Shown here one piece after another: positions 1-9,425 of a stretch of 64,000 bases of DNA; positions within the stretch are counted from its first letter, which is position 1, and each line of letters begins with the position of its first letter. Location: positions 881,978 through 945,977 of the forward strand of contig OZ007509.1 in assembly GCA_963931865.1 (NCBI GenBank). Direction: 5' to 3'. Below the pieces are notes generated by a model, which was given only the letters and a program-made list of their open reading frames with translations, had not been told where the DNA came from and made no database searches. Position numbers and translations under genes: made by a program. This DNA comes from Axinella damicornis. Its lineage: Eukaryota; Porifera; Demospongiae; Axinellida; Axinellidae.

Positions 1-2
1 TG

Positions 3-434
3 GTACGGCCACATCTGGAATATGCTGCTCCAGTGTGGTCTCCTCACTTGCAGAAAGACATAGCCATGCTTGAGAAAACCCAGCAATTTGCGAGTAGAAT
101 TTGCACTAAAAACTGGGATGCTGGCTACCATGAGCTTTTGGACATGCTTGATCTACCTTCGCTTGCACAGCGTAGACTGCACACAAGGCTGTGCTATGTG
201 TATAAGATAGTCCACGGGCTGTTGTACTTTCCCCCTGATGTTGTTGTACCTAGCAGCGCTTTATCCCACAATCCTCGTTCACATTTATTATATCAACCAT
301 TTGCACATACTAATTCATATTTGCATTCCTTTATACCTAACTCTGTTTCAAATTGGAATATGTTACCAGATTATGTTGTTTCCTCCCCTTCATTTACCTC
401 CTTTAAATATAATCTTTCATTGTTTACCTTGTAG
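3..434 (+). mobile_element. 3' end of a non-LTR retrotransposon (LINE) reverse transcriptase ORF
   Basis: An open frame entering from the window edge reads EYAAPVWSPHLQKDI, then FASRICTKNWDAGY, YKIVHGLLYFPPDVVV and NMLPDYVV, and stops at 432-434. This is the pattern at the C-terminal end of LINE/Jockey/CR1-like reverse transcriptase polyproteins in marine invertebrates, past the catalytic core. The catalytic motifs would lie upstream of the window. An A-tract follows 73 bases after the stop, as expected at a LINE 3' end. Whether the element is full length cannot be judged here. Confidence 0.8.
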
Positions 435-507
435 TAGGGTACACTACTCATTAGCGCAGCTATTTGTGTATCCTTGTTGTATTATTCAACAGAAGTTTCA
501 TAGAAAG

Positions 508-539
<32 letters not shown>
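508..539 (+). repeat. poly(A) tract, probable LINE tail
   Basis: A run of 32 A residues lies downstream of the LINE ORF stop, consistent with the 3' tail of the retrotransposon in the same orientation. No target-site duplication could be defined because the 5' end is outside the window. Confidence 0.7.
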
Positions 540-543
<4 letters not shown>

Positions 544-1145
544 CCGGTGACTCTGTTTGCTATCACTTTATACTTTCATCTCGAAGTGTGAAGTGCTCTG
601 TACCATCTGCTGACTCAGGAACAGACTTCAGAGCCTCTATGTAGAGTTCTGTCATATGTTAATGCCGGTGACTATACATTTTCTCATTCCCGCATGCATT
701 ATTTTATGTGGACTGTTTATACAATTTGCATTGCTGGAACACGGAAACTGATGTAAACCCTAACTATAGCATTCATACTTCTTGAACAAAATACCTGCAA
801 TAGCTGTCCAGGAGTTGGTTACTGCAAACGGCACCAATTTTTGTGAAGATGGTGCTCATTTTTACCCAATTCCAGTTGTCAGGTCATATCTCTCGTTCTG
901 AGTAAGCTACAAACTTTGTACATGAATTGTTGTGTAGAGCTACTGTAGCTGAGCTTGCATACCAAAAAGTATTATAATCACTACACTACATCCGAAGATA
1001 TAACCTTTCTTGTGTGATCACTTCATTACTTCAGATTTAGTCATACCGTATACTTCCGGAAATGTTCCGCGTTATGCATACGTGCCGTTGTAAATAAATT
1101 TGTACAGGCGTGAATGGATTTCCGGTACGTTGGCGATTGGACTGC
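540..1145. other. spacer without recognisable gene
   Basis: AT-rich sequence between the LINE tail and the 1146 repeat. I see no exon of the receptor family and no long ORF. The upstream exons (1-14) of receptor A should lie around here and are absent, so the stretch is probably foreign to the receptor array. Confidence 0.5.
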
Positions 1146-1262
1146 ATGGGAAAACGTAAACACATTAATAATTCTATATAACCGTATGCGAGTGACATCA
1201 TCTCATTAATTATTCATGAGCAAAATTGTGCGATTTCGCCGATGTCATGCTTCCTACCTTAA
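1146..1262 (+). repeat. 117-bp dispersed repeat, copy 1
   Basis: This stretch, from ATGGGAAAACGTAAAC to CTTCCTACCTTAA, recurs with only a few changes and in the same orientation at 6656-6772, inside the TTAA-flanked element. It ends next to the point where homology to the receptor A intron begins (about 1270), so it probably marks mobile DNA at the truncation breakpoint of gene A. Confidence 0.75.
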
Positions 1263-1331
1263 CTTCAGCACGTACATTGCAGTGGCATAGCTTCATGATG
1301 AGGGCCCGTATGTGTGTCTAAGTTATATCGA

Positions 1332-1844
1332 GGGGCAACCGCACTCCTGGTAGCCGTTGCAACGCCGGCTGCGACTCGCCCTAGCTAAAGCTAAGTATCG
1401 CAGTTAGTTCCAATTAACGCACATGCCACGTGGCAACCACGCTCAGTCGATCGCTAGCAATGGCGGCCAAAGGGAAGACACGAAGTTACTACAGCACTTT
1501 CAACTTTGCCAGCACGGTGAGTTTTGGCATGTAAGCGTCGGTGAACGACAGCGATCACGGCCATGTGGTCAGAATCTTCGTGTGCCTTTGCTAGGAACGG
1601 TACTGCCACCGGAAGTCGGAGAGAGCGCTCGAGCAATGGCGGCCACGGCGAGACATAAGCGCTTGTATCTCCACCACCAAGGTGAGTTTCAGCACAATTA
1701 TTATGCATTTGTCTAACTGCATGATAGGGATCACGACGGTGTAGTCAGAATCTCTGTAGACCTTTCCTGCGTGCTGTGAGGTTTGATTAGGTTATTTATT
1801 TATTTATTTACGCGGCACAATTTTTCCTATACCAGGAGTGTAAC
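1332..1844 (-). mobile_element. MITE-like element, copy 1 (reverse orientation)
   Basis: The sequence from GGGGCAACCGCACTCCTGG to CCTATACCAGGAGTGTAA is the reverse complement of elements at 5170-5670 and 5671-6218. Both ends share the inverted motif CACTCCTGGTA. It splits an intron of receptor A: flanking bases up to about 1331 and from about 1845 are contiguous in the matching intron of D (near 34050-34090). It has no coding capacity beyond short ORFs, so it is non-autonomous. Confidence 0.65.
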
Positions 1845-2527
1845 AAGAGGGTGATTTACTCAACCAAGTCCAGTATACTGCTGACCTCTCAAGCTACTGA
1901 TCACGACCTCTCAAGAGTGATACCATAACAGGAGTTTTGTGTAACAGTGTAAACGTTTTGTCAATCAGCAACGTCAGTTTGCACTGCAAAAGATGATTGT
2001 ATACTTTTGTACTCATGTAAGAGGTGGCTTGGTCAGTAGGGAGACTCCCAGCAAGCCACACCGGTGCTTCGTACCTGACCTGGACTTGTGACTATGTAAA
2101 TGATTGCTCAATCTGCAACTGTATAGCTGTACAGTTTGCAGTGAACAAACAGTACTAGTAGCTGCCCTGGCTTGGTCAGTAGGGAGACACCCAGCAAGCC
2201 ACAATGGGTGCTTCCTACTTCAGCAGAACTTGTAGCTAACTGTCCAATTGTGTCACTGTGTATTATGTCAACCTGTGCTCCAGTATCCACACAAGGGTTA
2301 TAATGACTGCAGTGTTGTCATGGTAATGCTGATACCACATAGATCTACTATAAGTGCATGTCCGGGAAGGATGGTGCATGGTTATGCGTGTCCACCAGCT
2401 TGTACGTATGGCATAATGTAACGTACTGCCACAGCTGCTGGCAAGCTGCGAACCCCACCATATACCCTCCCCTTGATGTTGGTTTCCTCTTTCTCTGTCT
2501 GACCAGACGTCATAGAGTTGGGCCGAT

Positions 2528-2576
<49 letters not shown>

Positions 2577-3150
2577 GCAAATGCACCCCCCTTTGGCGAC
2601 TAACTTAGACAAGTCACCTTGAACTTCAAAACTCAGGTCAGACGCGTGCGCGTGTCACGAATGCATTCACGTGACTGGTAGTGGGTATGGCAACACAAAA
2701 TTGTTTGGCCACACTTCACACAACAGTCGCTGAACCCCCCTTTCTAAATTTATAAATCCGCCACTGGGATGGGATCCTTATTTGGGTTGCAGCGGCATAT
2801 GTCGTTTCCACATTATGTTTGAGATTGTTGTGGTCTGAGAGCTGGGCTCTCCCAAGCTCTAGATGGCATTGAAAGCATCCTATTTACTTCTGATGGTATG
2901 GTGACTAATAGTGTACTTTGTTATACTTCTGATGGTGATAGGACTAATAGTGTAGTTTGTAAGTTATCTTTCTGGGCATTGGTGGTGTTTTGATAGCTAC
3001 ATTCCTAGTCACTAAAAATAATAATAATGAGTTAAATTGGATTGGTGGAATTCCAGGAATAGAGTTTCTTGGATCTACCATTGTATTAATACTCCGACAT
3101 TACACTACATGACTATTTATAGTTGAATTTTTGTCTGCATGTACCAACAG
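1845..3150 (+). other. intron 14-15 remnant of receptor A
   Basis: This stretch aligns with the intron between the last D1 exon and the first D2 exon in copies C (21856-23247) and D (34017-34908). Shared words include GGTGGCTTGGTCAGTAG and a poly-G or GGGGGG site. It shows that A once had the exons upstream. No exon is seen inside. Confidence 0.75.
2528..2575 (+). repeat. 48-base poly(G) tract
   Basis: An uninterrupted run of G residues in the receptor A intron. The paralogous intron of C has only a short G run at about 22565-22572, so this is an expansion in A or a sequencing/assembly artefact. It creates false glycine and proline ORFs on both strands. Confidence 0.85.
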
Positions 3151-4460
3151 GTCCTCAGTCTGGTGACTCCTAAACCTACTGAGGTCATCAGAACCTCCGC
3201 CTTCCGCTTCCCTGATGTAAACAGGAGCACGGACTTCCTGCCACGTGAGACAAAATGTGACAACAAAATCTGTAGACGTTTTGAAAATCACCTTTGTTTG
3301 TTTTTGAACATGTAGCGGACATCTGGAGGGTTGTACTGAAGGGTGAGACTAAAGACTACATCCACGCCAGCTTTGCAAATGTGAGAGCATGATCCATGAC
3401 TGCTTCTATTGAATGGCTGTGAACAGTATGTTACTGAGCTGACAGTTACATGGTACACAAATGTCAGTTAATACTTAGGCAGTCTGATCCATGTTTCTAC
3501 CCTTGTTTATACATGCACTTACACAGGGCTACAAGCAGTACAAGGGGTTTATCATCGCTCAGGCTCCAATGAAGTTTACATGCCGAGACTTCTGGAAGAT
3601 GATCTATGAGAGGGAGTGTGGGGTGGTCGTGATGCTGTCAGACCTGGTGGAGAATGGAAGGGTACGGTACAGCCCTACTGACTAAACTATAATGGTTATT
3701 GCACATGAATATCCAACAAACTATTTCCATGCAATCTCGGGTGCAAATCATATGACAGTATAAGCTGAAGGAGTTAGGACTATATCTCTGCCACTGTACC
3801 TGGGGAACCCTTGTCAGCGTGCTCCACAAGAGAGCTCATGCCTTATTAGTTGCTATTGCTATGATATAGGTGCTGTACAATTTTGAGGCCATCTCCCCTA
3901 CAGGAGGTGTGTCACCAGTACTGGCCCACTGGTGACACCAAGGGGGGGAAGAAGTTTGGGGAGTTCAGTGTCTCTGTCCTCCAAGCCACTCAGCAGGACG
4001 GCTTCATACAGCGCATGCTCAGTGTCACCAACCCCAAGGTAAGGGATGAGCAGATTTGTCTGTAGTTTTCTTCCGTACTCTGTGTCAAAACTCAGCACAT
4101 ATTCCTCCTTCCTTTGGTCTTGCAGTCTGGTCAGGTGCACAAGGTGACCCAGTTCCAGATGTCGTGCTGGACCCCTGAGGGTCTGTGCACCTCCCCCCGA
4201 GCCATCATTGACATCATTGAGCAGGTGTTGGTGATACAGAGGAGGACCGGAAACAGACCCATTGTGGTCCATGGCAGGTGAGTTAAGGTTACGGGTACAA
4301 TGTACCCGTTGACCGGAAGTAAAATCTAATTAGCGTGTATACAGGCAGCTGCACGTTAATGCTGAGGCCGTTGTGCGCGAAGTTAACATATCCACGCATG
4401 CGACAAAGTTTGTCTCCAAAAAGGTAATTCAGGTGGAAATAGGCATTTAAGGTAGTAAAC

Positions 4461-5072
4461 ATGGGTACCGCGATCTCCGAAACCAAGTTGATGGATAAAT
4501 GGGCAGCATCAAAGCGTACACAAGTTTCAGCAATACTTTGCATCAAACTGCTCCCTCTGCTTGAAAATGCCCTAAAACTCAATTTTAAGGCCCTCTACGA
4601 AACTGAAAAATTGGACCCTCTCCAAGGCCCCACCCACACTCTGACCCCATCATCAATACACACACAAAACAGGCCCAAAAACTACGGATGGATTTACCAC
4701 CTGCTCTCCTCACTTGCAGGCTACAGCCCAAAACTCACTGCCACCCTCAAAAACAGAGGTTTGGCTACCCTAGGCTTTCAAAAAAAATTCCACGCACACC
4801 GACTAAAACCGACTGAAGCCAAGGGCACTCTTCAAAAGGTCAACCTACCCCCTGCAAAACTAGGGATGCTTTTCCACGTTCACCTCTCGCTTACAGAGTT
4901 TTGGCCACACATCTACTTCGCCCTAACACGAAAATGGGCGGGGCCTGTAATGCCGAAAGGTCAACTCTCTAGAGTACACCTTGGCCAGGGAGCTGTCGGA
5001 TGCTGTTCACTTTCCAGGCTGTTCTTCGGCCACTTCAGCAGACCCACAAACATTCCTGCTCACTCCACCTAG
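4461..5072 (+). CDS. 203-codon ORF inside the TTAA element, function unknown
   Basis: This is the longest open frame in the element, starting MGTAISETKLMDKWAAS. I recognise no domain, no DDE/DDD triad and no zinc finger. It has many Lys, Leu and Pro residues and no low-complexity repeat. It could be a fragment of an element-encoded protein or chance. Homology search of the translation would decide. Confidence 0.2.
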   Translation: MGTAISETKLMDKWAASKRTQVSAILCIKLLPLLENALKLNFKALYETEKLDPLQGPTHTLTPSSIHTQNRPKNYGWIYHLLSSLAGYSPKLTATLKNRGLATLGFQKKFHAHRLKPTEAKGTLQKVNLPPAKLGMLFHVHLSLTEFWPHIYFALTRKWAGPVMPKGQLSRVHLGQGAVGCCSLSRLFFGHFSRPTNIPAHST

Positions 5073-5169
5073 CTATTCACACTCAGATAGCCCATAGCTA
5101 CATTCAATCAGCTAGAATAGCTTCTTATTACACTCCTGGTATAGGAAAAATTGTGCCGCGTAATGTAAA

Positions 5170-5670
5170 TTACACTCCTGGTATAGGAAAAATTGTGCCG
5201 CGTAATATAATGTAATCATTGAAACGTTTGACTATTTCGGAATGGCTTACAAAGATTCTGACTACACCGTCGTGATCGCTATGATGCAGTGACACAAAAT
5301 CAAAATAATTGTGCTGAAACTCACCTTGGTGGTAGAGATATGAACGCTTTTGTCTCGCCGTTGGCCACCATTGCTCGAGCGCTCTCTTCGACTTCCGGTG
5401 GCAGTACAGCCCTCGGGAAAGGCACACGAAGATTCTGACCACACGGCCGTGATCGCTGTCGTTCACTGACGCTTACATACCAAAACTCACCGTGCTGGCA
5501 AGGTTGTAAGTACTGTTATAATTTCGTGTCTTCCGCCATTGCTAGCGTTCGACTGAGCGTGATTGCCACGTGGCATGTGCGTTATTTGGAACTAACTGCG
5601 ATACTTAGCTTGCGCTACGGAGAGTCACAGCCGGCGTTGCAACGGCTACCAGGAGTGCGGTTGCCCCTCG
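5170..5670 (+). mobile_element. MITE-like element, copy 2
   Basis: Starts TACACTCCTGGTATAGG and ends CTACCAGGAGTGCGGTTG...CCTCG, so the ends carry the inverted motif CACTCCTGGTA. A partial duplicate of the first ~40 bp precedes it at 5128-5169. It is nested in the TTAA element and is the inverse of the copy at 1332-1844. Confidence 0.65.
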
Positions 5671-6218
5671 TTACACTCCTGGTATAGGAAAAATTGTGCC
5701 GCGTAATGTAATTAATCTAATTAACCTAATCTAAATAATCTAAATAATTAATAAACGTTTGACTATTTTCGAATGGCCTACAAAGATTCTGACTACACCG
5801 TCGTGATCGCTATGATGCAGTGACACAAAATCAAAATAATTGTGCTGAAACTCACCTTGGTGGTAGAGATATGAACGCTTTTGTCTCGCCGTTGGCCACC
5901 ATTGCTCGAGCGCTCTCTTCGACTTCCGGTGGCAGTACCGTTCTTAGGAAAGGCACACGAAGATTCTGACCACACGGCCGTGATCGCTGTCGTTCACTGA
6001 CGCTTACATGCCAAAACTCACCGTGCTAGCGAAGTTGTGAGCGCTGTAACAATTTCTTGTCTTCTCCTCGGGCCGCCATTGCTGACTCAGCTCAATCGAT
6101 CGGCGTTGACCTCATGTGGCATGTGCGTTGATTGGAATGAGTTGCAATACCTAGCTTGCGCTACCGTCGAGTCGCAACCGGTTGCAACGTGGCTACCAGG
6201 AGTGCGGTTGCCCCTCGC
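5671..6218 (+). mobile_element. MITE-like element, copy 3 (tandem with copy 2)
   Basis: Repeats copy 2 head to tail: same start (TTACACTCCTGGTATAGG), same interior and same end (GCGGTTGCCCCTCG). Internal differences show it is not an exact recent duplicate. Confidence 0.65.
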
Positions 6219-6244
6219 TAATAATGCAAATATAAACAAATAAA

Positions 6245-6510
6245 AAACCTCCCAGCACGCAGGAAGGACCTACAAAATTCTGACTAAATCTTCATGATCA
6301 CTATCGTGCAGTGACCCAACCGTACAATTTTGTTGCTGAAATTCATCTTGGTCGTGGAGTTGTGAGTGCTTTTGTCTTCCCTTCAGCCGCCATTGCTCAA
6401 GCGCTCTCTTCAACTTTCAAAGTTTCATTGCCACAAAAACTATAACTATGACCACCCAGCGAGTTGCAACCGGTTGCATCGCGGCTACCAGGAGTGCGGT
6501 TGCCCCTCGC
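6245..6510 (+). mobile_element. MITE-like element, diverged partial copy 4
   Basis: Lacks the left terminus but keeps the interior (AATTCTGACTAAATC..., GTGCAGTGACCCAACC) and the right end GGCTACCAGGAGTGCGGTTG. It is more diverged than copies 2 and 3. Confidence 0.5.
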
Positions 6511-6655
6511 TTAAAAAAAAAAGAAAACAAAAAAAGAGTGTTCAAACAAATCTTCAAAGTACCGCACGGCCACATCAGAGTACCGATTTGAAACTCGAAA
6601 GGGCCGCTAGCCGCATCAAAGAGAGAAGCCCCCCTTGTTTATTCCGGCTGCCGCC

Positions 6656-6772
6656 ATGGGAAAACGTAAACAGATGAATAACTCTAAACAACCGTATGCG
6701 AGTGACGTCATCTCATTAATTATTCATGAGCAAAATTGCGCGATTTCGCCGATGCCGTGCTTCCTACCTTAA
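6656..6772 (+). repeat. 117-bp dispersed repeat, copy 2
   Basis: Same-orientation partner of 1146-1262, with a few substitutions (for example GACGTCATC for GACATCATC). It lies downstream of the MITE cluster within the TTAA element. Confidence 0.75.
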
Positions 6773-7744
6773 ATCGCTGCTAATAACATATATCTAGTGA
6801 CAGAGCTAGTTTTGGGAGATAGAGTAGACTGTTTCTTGCTGCTAGAGAGGCAAGTCGCCGCCTCACCCGTTGTTGAACGCCATTTTCCCAGTGTACTTTG
6901 GTCTCTAGCTGGAGATGCTCAGCGAATTACTTGTCCATTTATAGCTCTGTCACTAGACATTCATGTCTTCTAACTGCGTCCTGAAGCTGAAGGTGCAGTT
7001 CTGCACACAACGAGAATGGTTTGTCGCATGCGTTCAGAATTTATACAAGTAGGTGGGAGGGGCCAAAGTGTCCAGGTAGCCACGCCTCTGCAGGAAGTTA
7101 ATCTTTCAAGCAGTAGGCGGGTCTGAATAGGTTCAAGTCCAGCACCGATTTTGTTCCTTGGCGGCGTAAGAATTGGCATGGTTGCATGAATGTAGTTGCT
7201 CTTATTGCACGGTATACGTGGGTACCCGTAACCTTAACTTGCCAAAATTTTATGCTTTTTCTTTTCTCTCCATTTGTGTCTGTGGATGCATAGATAAGAT
7301 TCAGCTGTTTTTGTATGTGTACGAGCAGGCATGTGCTAATTGTATACTACAAGAAGCTTTGTTTGCTCTGCTCCCAGATCCCTAATTCACCTATAGCTAC
7401 ATACTACATGAGCACTAGCCAGCACTGGGCACAGCAGCACTGCAGAGGTCTGACATCATGATAGAAGCTGACTTCTGCTTAGGGCACGTGCCGAATTAAT
7501 CAGCTACGCCAAGAAGCATGTTAACCTTTGTGCCATTAATCTCTCCCAAGGCCTCCATACAGCGAACACAGCAACACAGCCGTCTGCTTCTGTGAATTAA
7601 TTAAAGCTACCACAGCCAATCTCTGTTTATGGTTGTGGCCCTTTCACTAAAATATCGGGGCCGAATGACTTAATTCCGTTGACCTCCCGTTACACACAGA
7701 CGCATGCACACACACACATAATAATTTGGTATAATGATACCAGT

Positions 7745-7788
7745 AGACACATGTGCACACACACATGCACACACACACACACACACAG
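7745..7788 (+). repeat. CA microsatellite at the 3' splice site of A exon 20
   Basis: (CA)n runs directly into the acceptor AG of the exon carrying [10 protein letters not shown]. The same arrangement occurs in C, D and E, with very different repeat lengths. Confidence 0.8.
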
Positions 7789-8073
7789 TGATACGGTGAG
7801 TCGGTGTGGGGTGTTTTGTTCTCTGATCAATGCCACTGAATGCTGCAAGACGGAGGGCATTGTGGATGTGTTCCAAGTGGTGAAGGCACTCCGCATCCAG
7901 AAACCAGGCAGCGTGCTCACTGTGGTAAGCTCAAGCAAAGACCGATCGGTATGTATGTGCAGTAACACTGACCCTGGTCTCTGTCTCTTTCCTTGCAGGA
8001 GCAATATCGTCTCATATTTGACCTCATGCTATTGTTTCTTGATTCATTCAGCATTTACTCCAATTTTAAGTAA

Positions 8074-9214
8074 CTTGTTAGCAACCATTGTTCATACTTT
8101 TGTAAACCGGTCATTTGACTGCATAGCGTAAAACCAGTCTTCATAACATGTTAAGACCCCATTATGATTGCCAGGGTTCACCTCACATGGTATATGAATG
8201 AGTGACAAATTCAAATATCAAATTGAAGTAATAAAGTTTTTTAAAGTTCCTATGCGAGGCGTAGGCTTCCTGATTTAGGCTCAGCTACAGGACTGCAGAA
8301 AAGAAATACAAAAGAAATGCAATCAGACACATACTAAAAATAGATATAGTAAATGGACAAGACCATGTGCTGTGTAGTTCGAAGTTGTATGCTGACTGGA
8401 CGTTTACACAGAAGGTGAGCTGGTGGTGGGTATAGCTACTATCCTTGTGTCACTTAACTTGGCAGCACTACACGGGAGACTGAAACCATTCCATGAGTAG
8501 TACTGCACAAGGTTGGCAGAGTTGATTCAATGTGCTTCAGCCACACTCCAGCAGCACACATGCACCTGACTTACACCAACCCACCCACAGGCTGACCATA
8601 CTAGAGGTAGCTAACACGTACGTATTGATCAAAGTAGAGCAATCTTTCAGACCCAGGAGGTATGTATTTCCATACCAATATATATGCCTCCCTCTAGTGC
8701 CAGGTAGATTATATGCACTCAATGTAGGGATCAGGCATTACTGTGAGCATTATGTACACACACATGCACACACACTAATTTGACCATTTAGCAGCAATAT
8801 TTCGTACATGTTTAAGCAGGTATAAATATTAAGTCAGGAAATGTCTGTCCCGTTCTTACTACACTGTTATAATAATTCTAGCTGCAGAAGTGCTGCTGGG
8901 AAGCTTCTGCTGTGCATGTGCTCATAGTGACAAACTCTGCTCCACACCCCATCTCATGCCACACCATGGCCCAGTTTCCAAGCCTACAAGAAATTTGCAA
9001 TTGTCTCCCTGGGTGGCCCATGTCTTCACCCTCCACTACATGCTCTCCTACTCACGGTGCTTCAACTCCACCTTCTGATTCAGCATTCAAACGATAATAA
9101 TTCCATGGCATGGCCCCTCATATGATACGGGACACCGTTTGTCTCAAAATTGGTGCATACAACAACATGGAATTACTTTTAGCAGAAAAACTCATTATCA
9201 TAGTGTACATATGT
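8074..9214. other. A-B intergenic spacer
   Basis: Contains the 3' flank of A, including GTCATTTGACTGCATAGCG and an AATAAAG-like site at about 8231, followed by spacer conserved after B, C and D (for example AAGGTGAGCTGGTGG near 8413). No additional exon is visible. The spacer is part of the duplicated unit. Confidence 0.5.
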
Positions 9215-9425
9215 GACAAAATAAACCAATCTTGAGAGAAACAGTGTCCAATACTCTTCAACTCTATCTAACCATACCACACTCTACTAATAGCTTTGAG
9301 AGTGCATAATAACCGTGCAGTTGGTGGATGCAGCGTTGCCGCCAGTTATCCACATGTTGTAGTAGCTGGGGATTGTGATCGACCGAAGTGATCCAGTGCA
9401 AAAGTTGTGTAGAGTGCAGTAAGCA
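9215..9425 (+). promoter_or_regulatory. conserved 5' flank of receptor B, candidate promoter
   Basis: About 200 bp before the start codon is strongly conserved ahead of all seven first exons. Words include TAATAGCTTTGAGAGTGCAT, GCAGTTGGTGGATGCA and GAGTGCAGTAAGCAATG. I see no clear TATA box. The call as promoter rests on position and conservation, which may simply reflect recent duplication. Confidence 0.4.

Larger units (their letters stand above)
4283..7237. mobile_element. TTAA-flanked (piggyBac-type) element, 2947 bp, with nested insertions
   Basis: The element runs from 4287 to 7233. It begins GGTTACGGGTAC and ends with the inverted copy GTACCCGTAACC, and TTAA lies on both sides (4283-4286, 7234-7237). 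The paralogous intron of C has a single TTAA at 24618-24621 in the same context (GTGAGTTAACTTGCC), which is the empty site. TTAA duplication plus terminal inverted repeats is the signature of piggyBac-superfamily transposition. No piggyBac transposase is recognisable inside. The interior holds a 203-codon ORF, three copies of a MITE-like element and the 117-bp dispersed repeat, so it is a composite or decayed non-autonomous element. Confidence 0.8.
3151..8073 (+). pseudogene. receptor A: 5'-truncated RPTP, only the D2 (pseudophosphatase) half remains
   Basis: Seven exons equivalent to exons 15-21 of the intact paralogue remain: 3151-3244, 3316-3380, 3527-3661, 3904-4038, 4126-4277, 7789-7924, 7999-8073 (stop TAA). 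All splice sites are GT/AG and phases agree. They encode the membrane-distal PTP domain D2, from [12 protein letters not shown] through [14 protein letters not shown] to the C-terminal SIYSNFK. The P-loop is [10 protein letters not shown], without the nucleophilic Cys, and the WPD site reads WTPEG. Signal peptide, FN3, TM, Ig and the catalytic D1 domain are absent; homology breaks at about 1270 just after the expected end of exon 14. A TTAA-flanked element (4287-7233) sits in the intron that splits the P-loop. With no start exon it is most likely a relic, unless joined by splicing to exons outside the window. Confidence 0.85.

Noticed and set aside
2263..2612. Poly-proline and poly-glycine ORFs
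   Set aside because: Created by the 48-base G tract. The paralogous introns do not preserve the frames.
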